This document shows positions 24,519 through 35,684 of a stretch of DNA of 64,000 nucleotides, piece after piece. Source of the DNA: Vombatus ursinus. Its lineage: Eukaryota; Chordata; Mammalia; Diprotodontia; Vombatidae. Location of the stretch: the NCBI RefSeq assembly GCF_900497805.2, contig NW_020940358.1:27683848-27747847 (forward strand). The letters run 5' to 3'. A program made the position numbers and the translations under genes. The notes below the pieces were generated by a model. It had not been told where the DNA came from. It did not search any database and worked only from the letters and a program-made list of their open reading frames with translations. How positions within the stretch are numbered: the stretch's first letter is position 1; every line of letters starts with the position of its first letter.

Positions 24519-25091
24519 TTCCCCATAATGTGTCATAGAAATGTGAACTATGTTTATTATCCATTCCACAACAGAGGGATGACCTTGGGAACTTTCCTGC
24601 TAAGAGAAGTTTTTCCCAATGGAATAAGCCCCTCTTCTGTTCTCCTCGTCCTTTAGAAAATGGTTTCTTTTCTCTTTGTGGATTTTGGCAAATAATATTT
24701 TTTCCCTTAAAGAAACAGGAAATGACCTTTCCTGATGTATTTGGAAAACAGTTTTAATATGTAATGGAATTTCTGGTCCAGGGATGAGGATTAATAAACC
24801 GCAGAGTCTGGAAACAGAGCTGTGTAGTTCTTGGCAAACATTAGGGGCGCTTCATTTTACAAGTTCTTGCATCCCCTGATGAGTGGGGTAGAATATTAAA
24901 AGCAGAAGTGGGAGGCAGTTTGATGGGAAGCCTCACAAAGCCCCTACTCTCTGAAGCTTAACAGTCTCCTTGACCCAATGATATGAACAGGCCCATAGAG
25001 CAAGAGTGAATAGTCCTTTTCATTTCTGATGCTGGCAAAGTCATATATGTGATCTGGGAACATGGGACAGTTGAGATGTCTCAGAACTGTC

Positions 25092-25294
25092 CAGGGGTGG
25101 GGAACCTTCAGCCTCGAGGCCACATGTGGCCCTCTAGGTCCTCAACTGTGGCCCTTGGACTGAATCCAAACTTCATAGAACAAATCCCCTTAATAAAAGG
25201 ATTTATTCTGTAAAACTTGAACTCCGTCAAAAGGCCACACCCAAGGACCTAGAAGGCCACATATGGCCTCCAGGCCACAGGTTCCCCACTTCTG
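25092..25294. mobile_element. hAT-type nonautonomous DNA transposon
   Basis: The terminal inverted repeats begin CAGGGGTGGGGAACCT (25092) and, on the other strand, CAGAAGTGGGGAACCT (25294), agreeing at 14 of 16 positions; a subterminal inverted 'ggccacat.tggcc' motif lies next to each end. About 203 bp with no frame, so a MITE-like element mobilised by a hAT (Charlie-type) transposase. The flanking 8 bp no longer match, so the insertion is old. Confidence 0.8.
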
Positions 25295-25534
25295 ACTAGA
25301 CCCTGCAAAACTCTATGCTTGAAAGCGACAGAAAATTCCTAGGAGCACCCACTGTGGCAGGACTGAGAAATTGACATTGAAGATTGAAAAAAAAAATAAT
25401 CGAAAAGACCACAAAATGATAGAACCTGAAGGGACTTAGAATGGTGAACATACAATGTTATAGCTGGGGAAGTACCCTGGCACTGTTTGTAAGTTTAGTT
25501 CTGTGGGTCCCATGCTTTCTTTTTTCTTTTTCTT

Positions 25535-26185
25535 TAGGTAGATAGTACAAGTGTTTCTTTTCTTTTTTTTAAGTTCTTAAAATAATATTTATTGACTTTT
25601 TAAATTATTTTATTTATTTTTAGTTTTCAACCATCACTTCCATAAGCTTTTGAGTTTTAAATTTTCTCCCCTCCCTTTTCTCCTCCCTCCCCAAGACAGA
25701 ATGCAATCCGATATAGGCTCTACATATACATTCCTATTAAACATTTTCACATTAGTCATGTTGTAAAGAAGAATTAGAACCAATGGGAGGAAGCGCAAGA
25801 AAGAAGAAACAACAAAACAGAAGGAAAAAAAAGCAAATAGTATGCTTCGATCTGCATTCAAACTCTAGGTCTTTCTCTGGATGTGGATAGCATTTTCCAT
25901 CATGAGTCTTTTGGAGCTGTCTTAGATCCTTGCATCTCTCCTGATGCCTGACCTTTGTTGATTATTTCCAATTTCTCCTGTATATATTTTATTTTTTTGT
26001 CTTCCTCTTAGAAGAGCTAAGTCTATCAAAGTTAGTCATCACACAACGTGGCTGTTACTGTGTACAATGTTCTCCTTGTTCTGCTCACTTCACTAAGCAT
26101 CAGTCCATATGAGTCTTTCCAGGTTTTTCTGAAGTCTACCTGCTCATCATTTCTTATAGCCCAATAGTCCATGTTTTCTTGATTT
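25535..26185 (-). mobile_element. L1 LINE 3' fragment, minus strand
   Basis: The complement of the L1 3' UTR and ORF2 end: 'cacttccataagcttttgagttttaaatttt', 'catgagtcttttggagctgtcttagatcc', 'tgctcacttcactaagcatcag' and 'tttccaggtttttctgaagtc'. It is closely related to 31.6-32.1 kb. A T-rich stretch at 25540-25575 is the A tail; the 5' side is cut at about 26180. Confidence 0.85.
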
Positions 26186-26279
26186 TCAAAAACAACCACT
26201 GAAGTGATCACACTCGTTCATTTAAATTCAAGAAGCAACCTGCTCATAGCTGCTACTGAACATTCTCTTTTTTAAGTCA

Positions 26280-28280
26280 ATCTTTATGAAATGGACTTCT
26301 GGCAAGATGGTTAAATAAGAGGTTATTTACAACCCAGCTCCCTTTCAACATCTCAGAACAGCTAGAAATGCACCAAACAAACAACAAAAAGTAAGGAAAG
26401 GAAAAAGAATTCTTGCAAGGAAATCCTGATTGGGGGGAAAAAATGAACAGACTAAGAAAATTAACAGAAAAGAAAGGTGCCTAATACAATGTTAAGAGGG
26501 TACCAGAAACAGAAGACAGTTCAGAAGTAAACATTGACAGGACAACTTTGAAGATCTGTTGAATTTATTAAAAACTTTTTTAAAGGAAGCTGTGTGCAAT
26601 AGAGACTGATGGTTCCACATATCTTCTTTTTCTATTATACTTGGTATATGAAACATTCTTTTTTTAGTATTCATTAAATTCAGAATTAAAAATTTTAAGA
26701 GAAAAGTACAAGAAGAGAACTCTGGAAAAGAGTGTTCTATAAGAACTACAGCTCGAACACCAGAAAAGAGAAGGCAATAACCATGAAAATCTCAAGAGGG
26801 ATTGGAAGATCCAATAAAAGAATTGAAGGGAAATAGTAAGGAGTGAAATTATCACTTTTTTTTGTTTTTGTATTTTTTGTTTTTAGGCAATTGGGGTTAA
26901 GTAACTTGCCCAGGGTCACACAGCTAGTAAGTGTAAAGTGTTTGGTCTGAGGCCGAATTTGAACTCAGGTCCTCCTGATTTCAGGGCTGGTGCTCTATCC
27001 ACTGCGCCACCTAGCTGCCCCAAAATTATCACTCTTAATGAAAAACTGAGAATGTGTGCTTATTCCAGAAACCGAACAATTCCAACAACACCAAAAAAAA
27101 AAAAAAAAGAATGGAGAGGGAGCTCAAAAATTAAGTGATATAAGAAATACTAAAGCAGAGACAAAATTTGATAGCAAAATTGAAAGAATACCTGAGATCT
27201 ACAATAAAAACTGAAAACAAGTGACTTTGAAAATAGGGTGTAGAGCAGGAGCTTCTGAGAAGCCAGTCATCTGAGAGCTAAGTCCATGCTAGGTTTTGCA
27301 ACTAGCTCAGAATCAATGCCCCAAAGATTATGGAGTGACCTTAGGGTCTTAGCCCAGCAATAACTAAGATGAGGATTCATGGGGAAGTCATGTCACATCT
27401 GGACATGAACTTGGTGGGACCAGTTTTATGTAGAAACTGTGTTAAATCTCAGCCCATTGTCTCCAGAGACCAAGGTAGTATAGGAGGGAGTGTGCCATGG
27501 AAGTGTTAGGGGAAACGTTTATACTTTTGTTTTTGCTGTTTCTTCAAAGGAAATATCCCTTCCTAAAAGCCAATTGATGTTAGATAAGTAAGTAGAACTG
27601 AGCATCAGTCAGTTACTGGTACCTACCAGTGGTGGTGGGGAAATACAGATGGGACCCAGACTTATGGCAATAGAAAAGAGGGGCAGCAAAGCTCCCAGGG
27701 TGGAACCTCCCCGAGAAGGGGAGATACAGTAACTTCACTCCATGGGAATGAGGTCAGAATACCTGCTACAGAAGAATCATTGACCTCCCAGAAAAACATA
27801 ATGAAACAAACAAAAAACTAGAATATATAATATTCAGTTCATTATTTCAGAATTCATGGTTTCAGGAAATCATAAAAAGAAATTGCCTGGAAATATTAGA
27901 GCCAGAGGACAAAGTGCACCTTGAGGAAATCCACAGAATGCTACCAGAAAGGAACCCCATATTAACTTACCCAAAAATATTCCTGCCAAGTTCATATAAC
28001 TGCTAGGATAAAGAGAAAATATAACATGTGACCAGAAAGAGACAGATGGGATACTAGAGAACTCCAGTCATAATTGTGCAGGTAAGAAATAAAAGGGAAA
28101 ACTAGCATATGAGACTCTGAAAAGCAAAGGGAAATGGCTTACACCCAAGAATAATTTATCCTACTAACACAAGCAGAATCTTACAGGGGAAAAGGACTTT
28201 TTGCAGAATTGGTGGTTTCTAATCATTCCTCTTGGGGAAAACTAGTGTTGGGAAGAGTATATGAAATATGAACTTCCAGG
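26280..28280 (+). mobile_element. L1/HAL1-like LINE remnant, first block
   Basis: A-rich + strand sequence with LINE-like phrases ('ggcaagatggttaaataagagg' at 26300, 'cttacacccaagaataatttatcctac' at 28138-28165). The composition and order resemble the 5' UTR/ORF1 part of L1-derived HAL1-type elements. Many stops; assignment to HAL1 is inference. A younger SINE is inserted at 26857-27022. Confidence 0.5.
26857..27022 (-). mobile_element. A-tailed tRNA-derived SINE, minus, 11-bp target duplication
   Basis: T-rich start, then 'ggttaagtaacttgcccagggtcacac', 'aatttgaactcaggtcctcc' and head complement 'tatccactgcgccacctagctgcccc'. Flanked by the direct repeat aaattatcact at 26846-26856 and 27023-27033. 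Well preserved, hence fairly recent. Confidence 0.92.
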
Positions 28281-30049
28281 TCACATTACCAGTAAGATGG
28301 AGGTTTAGACATTTTTTTTTCCTGATCCTCATGACCTCTCAAACATCTGAAAAATAGGAATTATATACAAAAGATAAAACAATTTCAGCTGTCTTTACTG
28401 TCTAGGACTCCAAGAATACCAAGAAGGTAACAATACAATGAATGAATGTACTCACTTAGAACCCCCTCCCCCAATGGCTACCACAAGGGCAGGGAGGCAC
28501 ACAGAACTCACTTCTAATCCCCCTCCCTTCCAGTGCTGTGGAAACCAAAGGGCAGAAGTTTGACCTGGCTGGAACAGCATTGTGGTGTAATGAGTGCTCC
28601 CTGCTATAGCAGAGCTCAGCCAGAGAACTGAGGTTCAGAAGGATCTGGGGCAGAATACATCTTTATGCCCAGGTAGTATTCCACTAAGCCTGAAGAAATG
28701 AGCTCAGCATCCAACTGTAGCCAGTTCCAGTCCCCTAAGAAATAACTTGGAGGCAGAGACAGAGGCCAATGAAACATAAATTGCCCAGCCTGGGAGCAAG
28801 CTGACACAGCTTTGAGGTCTAGCCCCCAGGGAAACTCCCATCAAAGGGAAAGGATGCAATTGTGAAATATAAGGAGGAAAGACAGCAATTACCAGATGAT
28901 CTCAGAAAGAAGAAAACTGAACTAAAGACCACGAGCATAAGCAGATAAACCAGCAATGAAGTCAGTAATAACAAAAGAGAAAATGGCCTCCAAATCAGGT
29001 AAAAAAGTATAAACATCTATGAATAAATATTGTAAGACAAAGAAAAATGAAATGAATGAAAAATGAACCTTATGAGACAGAGGATTTTGTGAATTGCCAG
29101 GAGAATATGGAACCGTAGCAGGATTTTCCTGAATGGTTTGAAAGAGAAATAAGAATTATGGAAGTAGAATTTATGACTTAATCAGCAGAAATAATCGGCA
29201 GAATAGAAAAACCTCAATCCATAAACAAAAGGGAGAATAAGTGATTGGAAATGCAAATGCACAGAAGTAAAGGACTATCTGGAAGAAAAGAAGCAAAAAT
29301 CAATAACATTAAAAGAAAAAAATGATCTTTATGTAAACAAAATATATCGATCTCAAAGACAGGATGCATAGAGGCAACTTGAGGAGTGTACGCTTTTTTG
29401 AAAAACATAGTAAGTCAAAAACTCTGAGCACACCATAATGCAAGAAATAATACAAGAAAACTTCCCAGAACTTGTAAACACAGTAAACAAGTGCCAGTTG
29501 AAAAAAAATTCCACAGGTCGCCTCTAGAAAAAAAAAATTTTATGTTGCAAACTCCAAGATATAGTGATTAAATTTAACAATTCCAGTAACAAATAATAAA
29601 TTCTTTAATATATAGGTAAGGAACTTTGAATAACACAAGACAATTCTTCACCCACCAGAAACTGTAGGAGGGAATGGAATTATGTGTTCTGAAGAGTAAA
29701 GGAGTCCAGATGCAGCCCAACATGATATACCCTACAAACCGGAGCCTAAACTTTGATTAAAAAAAGTAAATGAGGTATTTGAAGCATTCCTAGAAAGAAA
29801 ACCAGAGCTGGACAAATGATTTGCTTTGTATATAAGCCAAACAACAGAAATACAAAAAAGATAAACAAATACTGTAACCCAAAATAACCACAGAGAACCC
29901 AATCAGAGATTTCTTTCTAAAAGTACACAGGGAGTCAAAGGTTAAAGCAGATGTCACATTGAAGTGATGGTGGAGAAACAGTTCTGAAACATCATAGACT
30001 AAACCTCACAACAGGTGAATCAATGTTTTTATGGGACTACATTACAGAA

Positions 30050-30312
30050 TGGGGCAGTAGGTGGCACCATGGATAGAGCTCTGGGCCTGGAGTCAGGAAG
30101 ACCTAAATTCACATCTAGCCTCAGACATTTACTAGCTATGTGACCCTGGACAAGTCACTTAATCTCTGCCTCAGTTTCTTCATCTGTAAAATGAGAATAA
30201 TAATAATATCACCTACCTACCAGGTTTGTTGTGAGGATCAAGTGAGATGAAATTGTAAAGTATTTAGCACAGTGCCTGTCATGTAGTAGGCACTATATAA
30301 ATGCTAGCTACC
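30050..30312 (+). repeat. tRNA-derived CORE-SINE
   Basis: 'ggggcagtaggtggcaccatggatagagc', 'ggcctggagtcaggaagacc', 'gtgaccctggacaagtcacttaatctctgcctcag', 'gtttgttgtgaggatcaagtgag' and tail 'agtaggcactatataaatgctagc'. Essentially full length. Confidence 0.9.
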
Positions 30313-30632
30313 TGTTATTAGAATGAGGGAGAAGAGAGAAAGAAGATAGGGGGATACTATATATTGTACCCTAATCAAGTCACAGGTCAACAACAATGAT
30401 GAGTAATTCCTGTAGTCTCTCAGGGAGAAGAGAGCCTGTAAAAGAATAGACAGGAAGGCAAAGGGAGGGACTGAATCAGGGGAAAGTCTTGTTTTAGGGG
30501 TGACAGAGGATACACTGATGAATGCTTCCATGGAGATATATAAAGGGAGAAAGTGACCTTAAATTGGGTATACCTGCAGGGTCTGGTGCTTAGACTACTC
30601 ATCAGTTAGTGGGAGGGTATGGACCCAAGGAG

Positions 30633-30885
30633 CAGCTAGGTGGCGCAATGGAGAAAGTGCTGGCCTTGGAATCAGGAAGACTCATCTTCCTGAGTTCAAT
30701 TTTGGCCTCAGACGCTTACTAGCTGTGTGACCCTGGGCAAGTCATTTAATCTTGTTTGCCTCAGTTTCCTCATCTGTAAAATGAGCTGGAGAAGGAAATG
30801 GCAACCACCCCAGTATCTTTGTCAAGAAAACACCAAATAGGGTCGCTTAGGACAACTGAAATGACTCAACAAATGGACCCTTTGA
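30633..30885 (+). mobile_element. MAR1-like marsupial SINE
   Basis: 'gagcagctaggtggcgcaatgg' head, 'gtgtgaccctgggcaagtc', 'aaatgagctggagaaggaaatggcaacc' and 'gtcaagaaaacaccaaatagggtcgc', ending 'gaaatgactcaacaaatgg'. Full length, MAR1-type 3' half, no A tail. Confidence 0.9.
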
Positions 30886-31594
30886 ATAGCTCTGAGCCAG
30901 TGGAAAGAGGCTGGGAGGAAATTACCTCAAACACAACAAGCTAAGGTTGATTACCGGGGGGATGGGGAGAAACTCCATGATTCATATCTGAACTGGGAAA
31001 GGAGGAGATTGGGACCAGATTTTCCCATATCAGGATTTCACAAAGGGGAAGAAAATAATAACATCATAACTGAATATGAATGGGACGTACTCGCCCATAA
31101 AACAGGAGGAGTATAGAATGAGTCATAAAGAAAATAGCACAAAGCACACTTAAAACAGATTCTTTCTTATAGGAGTAGAATGTGGGCTTGTAGTAAAATC
31201 TGCGATGCCTCACCTGAATTAAAACAAGCGGGAGTGGCCTTCACAGTCTGGGACAAAGACATCAGTAAAATAGCTACAATCAGTAAAGAGACAGGGAAGC
31301 CACGTTGTGCTTATAGGAACCAAAGTTAATGACTCATAATGAACAACATTGAGCAGGTGTACCCAATTTCATAGCATCTAAGTATTAAAGGAAAAGCTAG
31401 CTGAACTTAAAAAGACCCAGATAGCAAAATGTGCATTTCTGATAACTTCAGTGTGCCTGTTTCAGATTTAGATAAATCTTACAGATAAACAAAGAAATTG
31501 AAGTTCTGAACAAGATGTTAGAAAAACTAGATACGCTAGACAATTAGATATGCTAGTTATTGAATGGGAATCTTAAAGAGCATACCCAGTTTTC

Positions 31595-33181
31595 TTTTTT
31601 CTTTTTTTTAAATTAATTTATTTTGAATTATCAACAATCACTTCCATAAGCTTTTGAGTTTTAAATTTTTCTCCCCGTCCCTTCCCAAGACAGCAAGCAA
31701 TCTGATATGATAGAGACTGTACATATACATTCCTATTAAACATATTTTCACATTAGTGATGTTGTAAGTAAGAATTAGAACTAATAGAAAAAAAATAGCA
31801 AATAGTATGCTTCGATCTTCATTCAAACTCCATAGTTCTTTCTTTGAATGTGGATAGCATTTTCCATCATGAGGCCTTTGGAGATGTCTTAGATCCTTGT
31901 ATTGCTGAGAAGGGTTAAGTCTATCAATATTAATCATCACACAACATGGCTGTTATTGTATACAACATTCTCCTGGTTCTGCTCACTTCACTCAGCATCA
32001 GACCATACAAGTCTTTCCAGGTTTTTCTGACATCAGCCAGTTCGTCATTTCTTATAGCACAATAGTATTCCATTGCATTCATATACCACAACTTGTTCAG
32101 CCATTCCCCAATTGATGGACATCCTGCCAATTTCCTGTTCTTTGCCATCATGAAAAGAGCTGCTATAAATGTTTTTGTACATGTGGGTCCTTTTCTCATT
32201 TTTATGATCTCTTTGGGATATAGCCCTAGAAGCAGTATTGCTGGGTCAAAAGGTATGCACATTTTTATAGCCCTTTGGGCATAGTTCCAAATTGCTCTCC
32301 AAAATGGTTGGATCATTTCACAACTCCACCAACAGTGCATTAGTGTTCCAATTTTCCCACATCTTTTCCAACATTTGTCATTTTCCTGTTTTGTCATGTT
32401 GGCCAATCTGATAGGTGTGATGTGGTACCTCAGAGTTGTTTTGATTTGCATTTCTGTCATCAATGGTGATTTAGAGCATTTTTTCATATGACTATAGATG
32501 GCTTTAATTTCTTCATCTGAGAACTGCCTGTTCATATCCTTTGACCATTTATCAATTTGGGAATGACTTATATTCTTATAAATTTGACTTAATTCTCTAT
32601 ATATTTTNNNNNNNNNNNNNNNNNNNNNNNNNNNNNNNNNNNNNNNNNNNNNNNNNNNNNNNNNNNNNNNNNNNNNNNNNNNNNNNNNNNNNNNNNNNNN
32701 NNNNNNNAGTGCTCCAATTTTGCCACATCTTCCCCTACATTTATTACTTTCCTGTTTTGTCATGTTGGTCAATCTGATAGGTGTGATATGGTGTCTCAAA
32801 GTTATTTTGATTTGCTTTCTCTAATCAATAGTGATTTAGAGCATTTTAGAGCATAGATGGCTTTAATTTCTTCATCTGAGAACTGCCTGTTCATATCCTT
32901 TGACCATTTATCAATTTGGGAATGACTTATATTCTTATAAATTTGACTTAATTCTCTATATATTTTAGAAATGAGGCCCTTATCAGAGAGACTGGTTGTA
33001 AAAATTCTTTCCCAATTTTCTATTTTCCTTCTAATCTTGGTTGCATTGGCTTTGTTTGTGCAAAAACTTTTCAATTTAATGTAATCAAAGTTATCCATTT
33101 GGCATTTTGTAATGTTCCCCATCTCCTGTTTGGTCATGAATTCTTCTGTTCTCCATAAGTCTGATAGGTAAACTATTCCTC
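31595..33181 (-). mobile_element. 5'-truncated L1 LINE, minus, with target duplication and assembly gap
   Basis: The minus strand encodes the ORF2 C-terminal part in long frames: 'LKSFCTNKANATKIRRKIE', 'WSKDMNRQFSDEEIKAIYS', 'WWSCEMIQPFWRAIWNYAQ', 'FDPAILLLGLYPKE' and 'SIGEWLNKLWYMN'. The T-rich end at 31595-31620 is the A tail. It is bounded by gcatacccagttttc (31580-31594) and gcatgcccagttttc (33182-33196), a 15-bp duplication with one mismatch. The frame is less broken than in the other L1 copies, so it is younger. An internal stretch is represented twice around a run of N. Confidence 0.93.
32608..32707. other. Assembly gap, 100 N
   Basis: Exactly 100 N, the usual placeholder for a gap of unknown length. 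The 259 bp after it are a near copy of the 266 bp before it (see findings), so the true structure of the L1 here is not known. Confidence 0.98.
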
Positions 33182-33282
33182 GCATGCCCAGTTTTCAAGG
33201 TTACACACACCTGTACAAAAACTGAGTGTTCACAAATAAATGCAGAGAGTGTGAAATAGGAAGTGCCTCTTTCACAAAGGAA

Positions 33283-33530
33283 TAATAATAATAGGTGACA
33301 TTTATATAGCACTTACTACATGCCAAGCACTGTGCTAAGTACTTTACAATTATTATCTCATTTGGTCCTCACAACAACTCTGAAAGGTAGGTGTTTTTAT
33401 TATGCCCATTTTGCAGATAAAGAAACTGAGGCACATGGGGTCATGTTGCTATTTTCTGAGGCACAATTAGACTTACATCATTCTGACTCCAGTCCTGGCA
33501 CTGTCTCTCACTGCACCACCTAGCTGCCAC
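33283..33530 (-). repeat. tRNA-derived CORE-SINE, minus strand
   Basis: 'aataataataataggtgacatttatatagcacttac', 'catgccaagcactgtgctaagtac', 'ttgcagataaagaaactgaggc' and head complement 'ctcactgcaccacctagctgcc'. Confidence 0.88.
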
Positions 33531-33719
33531 ATGTCATAATACACATATAATAAAATTAAAAGTATACTTGATAGGGAGATGGGAATAAAGGTTAGACATT
33601 AAATAATGAGACAGTCAGAGAACAAGTCATAGAAACAGTAAGCATTTGGGTGAGAAAGGAGTTCCAGACTTGTGACTGTATAGGTACCGCTGTATAGGGA
33701 ACTCTGTCAGCAACTTAAG

Positions 33720-33880
33720 GTCTTTGAGAGTTGCCTGAGGCACGGAGAAGTTGTGATTTGCCCAGGATCACTCAGCTGACCTGAGATGGTAGAGCTGGAA
33801 AGGGGCCTTGGAGATCATCTAGATACTCCAACCCCCTCATTTTACAGTTGGAGAAACTGGGGCTAAGAGAGAAGTGAGTC
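33720..33880 (-). repeat. MIR-like CORE-SINE fragments, minus strand
   Basis: 'gcctgaggcacggagaagttgtgatttgcccagg', then 'ggggccttggagatcatctag' and 'ccctcattttacagttggag'. Two pieces, order disturbed. Confidence 0.65.
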
Positions 33881-34740
33881 ACATAAGGGTCATCCGAAAG
33901 TTAGGAAGAGAGAGGGAGGGGATCATAACTTCTATTCCAGTGCTCTTTCTTTACTGGAATTTATCTAAAAATCAGTCTGTCCAAAAGCACTTGTGGAGAA
34001 CCCGCTCCATGACAGAGCCTCTAATTTACCACCCAAGGTCGGCTGCTGCCTCCTATCACACACACTGCTCACTGCATTGGAGCTGTGGTTTCCTAAATAG
34101 GAGCGAATGTTCCTTCCTCCAGTACCGTGTACACGGCGCTTCCCACCCAGGCACGTGCCCTTCAGTGCTGCTGTGGCCAAAACATTTAGCACCTTCTTCC
34201 CAACTTTCTCTTGATGAGCCTCTTCAGAAGGAACCAGGCTGGTCCTTGAATAATAAATTCAGACCATCATCAAGACTGTACTTAAGTTTTGTTTTTTTTT
34301 TATTCAAAATTTACTTTAACATTTTTATCTTACTTTCTATCTTACTACCAAAGAGAACTAGGTTTACTGAAGTAGGCCGGACTCCTGGCAGAGTGCCTTG
34401 CCCAGAATGGGTATTTTGTAAATGTTTATTCAAGTCTAGTGAACTGATAAACTACCAGAGCTTGTTGGCCACTCTTAAAGGCTGGCAACTTTGAAGAGCC
34501 CAAAATTACCTGGACACCATGATGAAGCCTTGATTCCCTTGCAAATAAAATCTCTTCCCTGCCTTTTGTGCAAATTCTTCCAAACCCAGCACTATATAAA
34601 AACCTAGGGCCCTGGCTCTGTCACTTACCTGACTTTGGAAGTCATCTTACATCTTCAAACTTCAGTTTAACTTTCTATAGAATGGGGACCATCATATTCT
34701 CTTTAGCAAGTGTGCAGCTGCTGTTGTAGAGCTCCAATTA
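33880..34740. other. Unassigned intronic sequence with a 206-codon open frame
   Basis: A + frame opens at GTG (33874) and runs to 34494. It begins inside a SINE, crosses a poly-T tract (about 34290), and its translation has no motif I know. I treat it as chance. 34560-34730 carries a weak + CORE-SINE ('ggctctgtcacttacctgactttgg'). Confidence 0.35.
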
Positions 34741-34745
34741 TCTAT

Positions 34746-34820
34746 TGGGTGTCCCCAAAGTCTTAGTGCAGTTTTAAGTTGTTAAAGCTTACTACTGCAC
34801 TTGGACTTTGGAGACACCTG
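34746..34820. mobile_element. Mariner-type palindromic MITE, about 75 bp
   Basis: The left arm gggtgtccccaaagtcttag and the right arm's complement ggtgtctccaaagtccaag pair, and the central part (tgcagttttaag versus tgcagtagtaagc) continues the palindrome. This is the design of short mariner-derived elements such as human MADE1, with different ends. A TA lies a few bases outside each end, but no exact TA duplication is preserved. Confidence 0.7.
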
Positions 34821-34874
34821 CTATGAAGACCTTTATAAAAAAATAAAGTGCTGTCTACATGCAGACTGCATATA

Positions 34875-35060
34875 GAGATTCTAACAGAGGCATCAGGGCA
34901 TAGCAGACAGAGTGCTAGACTTAGAGACAGGATCGGGGTTCTAATCCTTCTTCAGACACTTCCTTTGCAGTGTGACTCACCCTGGGAAGATTCAGTCTCT
35001 GTGCTTCAGTTTCCTTATCTGTAAAATGAGGGGTTTGGACCCAGTGTAGTCTGTGATCCA
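34875..35060 (+). repeat. CORE-SINE
   Basis: 'ggcatcagggcatagcagacagagtgctagacttagag', 'ctgtgcttcagtttccttatctgtaaaatgagg' and tail 'tgatccagtgatcc'. Confidence 0.8.
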
Positions 35061-35684
35061 GTGATCCATGATCCTACTCCTCTTCCCGGAGAAGCGAGAA
35101 ACTTTCTTTTTCAGAAAGGAAAAATTCCTAAAGCAGCAGTTCATTTGTCCTCATTTTGTAATTTTTTTTTTTGTAAATATATCAGTGACAGTGAAACTGA
35201 ATGTCAATGGAGCATGCCCAGGCCATGGCACCTTAATTGTTGTGGAAAAGCATAGAAAGGGCACCATCTGCTGGAGCATCCTGGGTGTTGCCTCTGATGG
35301 AGTTCAGGTTCCCCTGGAGACTCCTGATGACATCCCGAGTTAGAGAATGCTACAAGTGCTACAGCGAGGAGGAATCTGTAGACAATGAAGCAATGTAGAC
35401 AACACCCGAAGACCCGAGTTTTCATCTGGCTTATGCTCCGTGGCCTCAGGCACGGTATTTTCCCTTTCTGGGTTTTCCTTGAATTAATTGTCCAGCTATA
35501 TTAGGTTCTTCTTCTTCCAACTTCCTATAGGTTTTTGCTGTCTGTACCACAAATTGTGGACTGAGCAAATAGCTAACATTCTATTTTTGTACATGTACCT
35601 ATGTGTATACACATACATTTATATTGCTTTATAATAATAAAGCTCGTTCACATTCATCATCAGACATGAGACAGGGGAGGTGGG

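Larger units (their letters stand above)
28281..31579 (+). mobile_element. L1/HAL1-like LINE remnant, second block
   Basis: A second A-rich LINE-like stretch. It repeats ideas seen in the first block ('cagcccaacatgatataccctac' at 29716-29738 corresponds to 'cacccaagaataatttatcctac'), which suggests two copies of one family lying head to tail. Frames are closed. Two SINEs (30050-30310, 30633-30885) are inserted and an L1 interrupts its far end. Confidence 0.45.

Noticed and set aside
31638-33185. Long minus-strand frames, one reported across the N run
   Set aside because: They are L1 ORF2 pieces. The apparent 289-residue product includes the 100 unknown bases and is not a real reading.
33874-34494. 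206-codon open frame on the + strand
   Set aside because: It opens at GTG within a SINE, runs through a poly-T tract and has no recognisable domain. One frame of this size is not surprising among six frames of 64 kb.
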